A DNA stretch of 7,068 bases from Spirochaetales bacterium (GTDB taxonomy: Bacteria; Spirochaetota; Spirochaetia; ARS1246), in the NCBI GenBank assembly GCA_018644745.1, contig JABGPX010000405.1, positions 1 through 7,068 of the forward strand. Direction: 5' to 3'. Of this stretch, positions 5,134-7,068 are shown piece by piece. How positions within the stretch are numbered: position 1 is the stretch's first letter; the number at the start of each line of letters is the position of its first letter. Below the pieces are notes generated by a model. That model worked only from the letters and a program-made list of their open reading frames with translations, searched no databases and was not told the origin of the DNA. The position numbers and the translations under genes are program-made.

Positions 5134-6356
5134 TCTTCTTTCCCGAGATATCGATCGGTCCTCCAGAGAACCACCTCAGCACCAAGTTTTCCGCCGATAA
5201 AAGCGGACAGGATACCGTCGGCGGAGACGTAAAATGTACGGTACATTGTGTCATCATCTTCGAGAATTATTTCACCGCGATGCACAACCATTCCGGAAAG
5301 ATCCACAAGAGCAAGATTATAGATATTTTCGGCCGACGGACTAAGCAGAAAAAGAAACCCGCCTGCGGATACTCCGAGCAGATACTGAATGGCTTCCTCT
5401 TCTTCTTTATTGAACAGTTGACTAACTCCGGATGTTCTCAAAGCAGGAGGAAGCTCGACGGTGCCGCCGAGTTCGCCGGTTCCTATATCAATCCAGTGTA
5501 CTGAAGACATATGAAACCTGTAATCCGCGTCCTGGGCATTTTCCTGCTCGATTTGGTTTTTGTAATAATCAGTTTTCACAAAAATGATGTCACTGTCCTG
5601 GCCCGGTATCACCGCATCGAGAGACATAATAGTTCCCTCGCCGGCGGAGGGAAGGATATCTTCATCGAGAACATATTCGGCGAGTTTATTTCCTTCCGCG
5701 TCGAAAGAATACACGATCCATTGAGCCATTGTACGAGTTACCAGAGTTACATTGTCTGCCAAAGTCACTTCCATGGCTTCAATATAAGGGAAAGGAGTTC
5801 CACCAATACCTTCCTGACCAATATAATTTATAAGTACTCCCTCGGGATCGAAACGAAGAATGACGTTACGCAGCAGAGTACCCGTCTCTTCATCCCAAAT
5901 CTCCCGGTCAGCAGGAACCTCGTCTACGATCAGCAGCATACTTGTTTCGGTTACCCCAAGCTGCCCGATGTTGATGAATGGATATGAGAATGCCTTGCGG
6001 TTTGATACACTGCCTTCCTTCGAGTCTTCCTTCAGGAGAATCGGAGAAGGATTCTCGGCTGGATTGTAATACAGAGCAAGGAGATCTCCATAAGAAGAGA
6101 ACTCCATAACCTTGTGAGCAGCCCCATTCCCGATATAAAAAAGGCCCCTTTTCATGACCATATCGATGGTCTGGCGAAAAGGCTCTCCGGGCAGCTGAAT
6201 AAGATCTATCTGATCTTCCATTTTTCCAATAGGCAGGTTAAATTGCCGCTGCAGGCTTATGATTTGAGACGGGTTCTCTCTATTACAGGATGACAAAAAA
6301 GCGGCGAGTGAAATAATGAGCAGAAGCCCGTTTTTTTTTGAATTCATGGCACCCAT
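5130..6356 (-). CDS. Lipoprotein with six-bladed beta-propeller (NHL-like) character
   Basis: The 408-residue product begins with a lipoprotein signal peptide: basic KK at 7-8, hydrophobic 10-21, lipobox LSSC with acylated Cys24. The mature protein is made of recurring strand-turn units. The clearest are KVMEFSSYGDLLALY (82-96) and ILRFDPEGVLINYIGQEG (166-183), followed by GTPFP, then VYSFDAEGNKLAEY (215-228) and VDLSGMVVHRGEI (351-363), as in NHL-repeat or six-bladed propeller proteins. Such folds bind ligands or partners; no catalytic residues stand out. It should be anchored at the membrane surface; which membrane cannot be told from the sequence. Two in-frame starts exist, 6356 and 6347 (Met4); neither has a good binding site. 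It is the first gene of the operon with nnr, behind a TTGACA promoter. A run of nine A lies in codons 6-9. Confidence 0.8.
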   Translation of the reverse strand: MGAMNSKKNGLLLIISLAAFLSSCNRENPSQIISLQRQFNLPIGKMEDQIDLIQLPGEPFRQTIDMVMKRGLFYIGNGAAHKVMEFSSYGDLLALYYNPAENPSPILLKEDSKEGSVSNRKAFSYPFINIGQLGVTETSMLLIVDEVPADREIWDEETGTLLRNVILRFDPEGVLINYIGQEGIGGTPFPYIEAMEVTLADNVTLVTRTMAQWIVYSFDAEGNKLAEYVLDEDILPSAGEGTIMSLDAVIPGQDSDIIFVKTDYYKNQIEQENAQDADYRFHMSSVHWIDIGTGELGGTVELPPALRTSGVSQLFNKEEEEAIQYLLGVSAGGFLFLLSPSAENIYNLALVDLSGMVVHRGEIILEDDDTMYRTFYVSADGILSAFIGGKLGAEVVLWRTDRYLGKEE

Positions 6357-6365
6357 ATCACTCGA

Positions 6366-6395
6366 ATACTACTTCGGGGTACTTTTCTTTGTCAA
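6366..6395 (-). promoter_or_regulatory. Sigma-70-type promoter for the lipoprotein-nnr operon
   Basis: On the minus strand, a perfect TTGACA (6395-6390) is followed by an 18-bp spacer and TAGTAT (6371-6366, 4 of 6 matches). Transcription would begin near 6359, about 3 nt before the ATG at 6356, giving a leaderless or nearly leaderless message. If the second ATG (6347) is used, the leader is about 12 nt. Confidence 0.5.
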
Positions 6396-6457
6396 CGAAG
6401 CATTGAAAGAGCTGTATTCTTGTTGAACACCTCTTTTTATGTGGATTCCCATTCAGT

Positions 6458-6481
6458 CACCTGAAACAAAGGTGGGTTTTT
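6458..6481 (+). terminator. Weak terminator-like hairpin upstream of secA, possible attenuator
   Basis: CACCT (6458-6462) pairs with AGGTG (6470-6474) around a 7-nt loop, followed by GG and five T (6477-6481). Read rightward this resembles a weak intrinsic terminator, yet no plus-strand gene lies to its left. AAGGTGG (6469-6475) can instead pair perfectly with CCACCTT (6505-6511), which would abolish the hairpin. It would matter only if some transcription reaches it from the left; I found no convincing promoter there. Confidence 0.25.
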
Positions 6482-6500
6482 CGATGTGCTCTGTAGTATA

Positions 6501-6530
6501 TTGACCACCTTAGTTCCATGCCTGCATACT
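6501..6530 (+). promoter_or_regulatory. Candidate promoter for secA
   Basis: TTGACC (6501-6506, 5 of 6 matches) is followed by an 18-bp spacer and CATACT (6525-6530, 4 of 6 matches). The predicted start near 6537 gives a leader of about 21 nt containing the AAGGAG ribosome binding site at 6542-6547. The -10 is weak, so this is a modest call. TATATT at 6497-6502 is an alternative -10 but has no -35. Confidence 0.35.
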
Positions 6531-6557
6531 GGTAACAAATCAAGGAGCAGCTATTCT

Positions 6558-7068
6558 ATGAGCAATAAGATACTCAATCTCGTCTTCGGTTCGCAACATG
6601 AGAAAGACCTGAAACTGCTGCTCCCGCTGCTACAGCAAATCAATGCCAAGGAGCATTGGGCCCGCTCAATGCCCGAAGCCGGATTTCCCGGGTTTACCGA
6701 GGAGCTCAAGAAGCGGTATGGCAGCGGAGAGGCGCTAGATCAGCTGCTTCCGGACGCGTTTGCGCTTTTTCGTGAAGCTGCCCGGAGAACCCTTGGCGAG
6801 CGACCTTTCGATTCGCAGCTCCTCGGCGGCATTGTGCTTCATCAAGGCAAGGTAATGGAGATGAAAACTGGAGAAGGCAAAACTCTATCGTGCGTAAGCG
6901 CCGCATATCTCAATGCCCTTGAAGGAAAAGGTGTGCACATCGTTACGGTAAACGACTACTTAGCCGAGCGCGACGCGAACTGGATGAGGCCGGTATTTGA
7001 GTATCTCGGGGTAAGCGTGGGCGCGATCCTATCGCAAATGGACAATGCCGCACGGGGAGAGGCATTTG
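6558..7068 (+). CDS. secA: SecA preprotein translocase ATPase, N-terminal 170 residues (cut by window edge)
   Basis: SecA is the ATPase that drives secretory proteins through SecYEG at the cytoplasmic membrane. The visible 170 residues cover the N-terminal helix and the start of nucleotide-binding domain 1. RPFDSQLLGG (82-91) includes Gln87 of the adenine-recognising Q motif; LHQGKVMEMKTGEGKT (94-109) contains the Walker A loop TGEGKT (104-109); and VHIVTVNDYLAERDA (126-140) is the highly conserved following segment. The remaining 600 or more residues, including the DEVD Walker B, the preprotein cross-linking domain and the C-terminal zinc region, lie outside. The start ATG has AAGGAG 10 nt upstream, and the N-terminus aligns with the usual SecA start. 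It is divergent from the lipoprotein-nnr operon. The sequence around AYLNAL (116-121) resembles spirochaete SecA from memory. Confidence 0.95.
   Translation, partial: MSNKILNLVFGSQHEKDLKLLLPLLQQINAKEHWARSMPEAGFPGFTEELKKRYGSGEALDQLLPDAFALFREAARRTLGERPFDSQLLGGIVLHQGKVMEMKTGEGKTLSCVSAAYLNALEGKGVHIVTVNDYLAERDANWMRPVFEYLGVSVGAILSQMDNAARGEAF

Noticed and set aside
4720..5232. 170-residue plus-strand ORF
   Set aside because: It is the shadow of nnr and the lipoprotein end; the opposite strand carries intact conserved motifs across the whole stretch.
5511..5987. 158-residue plus-strand ORF with a hydrophobic start
   Set aside because: It is antisense to the lipoprotein gene; the apparent signal peptide is the complement of coding sequence and no promoter or binding site precedes it.

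Overview
The window is ordinary bacterial chromosome of intermediate base composition. It holds six or seven protein genes and no RNA genes, mobile elements or CRISPR arrays that I can see. The SecA N-terminus, the plant/cyanobacterial-type GlgC and the small envelope proteins of unknown family fit a spirochaete (Spirochaetota) best. That placement comes from remembered protein resemblance, not from a search, and is tentative.

Layout from left to right. (1) Positions 1-1021, minus strand: the N-terminal 340 residues of an MrfA/YprA-type DEAD/DEAH-box helicase, running off the left edge. (2) A 278-bp divergent intergenic region carrying two nested inverted repeats built from four copies of a TGAGAA-core motif, the likely mrfA promoter, a doubtful 82-codon ORF and a weak glgC promoter. 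(3) Positions 1300-2580, plus strand: glgC, ADP-glucose pyrophosphorylase. (4) Only 16 bp further on, the convergent minus-strand gene for a small four-helix membrane protein with its own promoter. (5) Positions 3134-6356, minus strand: a three-gene operon with 4-nt start/stop overlaps, in transcription order a beta-propeller-like lipoprotein, the bifunctional NAD(P)HX repair enzyme Nnr, and a single-pass membrane protein of unknown function. (6) A 201-bp divergent intergenic region with promoters in both directions and a hairpin that could be an attenuator. (7) From 6558, plus strand: the first 170 codons of secA, running off the right edge.

Functionally the window mixes housekeeping roles: DNA repair helicase, glycogen precursor synthesis, repair of damaged NAD(P)H, and Sec protein export. 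Around them sit three envelope proteins without a recognisable function. The three overlapping genes are almost certainly one transcript, so the lipoprotein and the single-pass membrane protein are made together with a cytoplasmic metabolite-repair enzyme. No clear new defence or mobile system is visible. The most unusual features are non-coding: the paired TGAGAA inverted repeats between mrfA and glgC, two promoters placed so that transcripts would begin about 3 nt before the start codon, and the alternative pairings upstream of secA.
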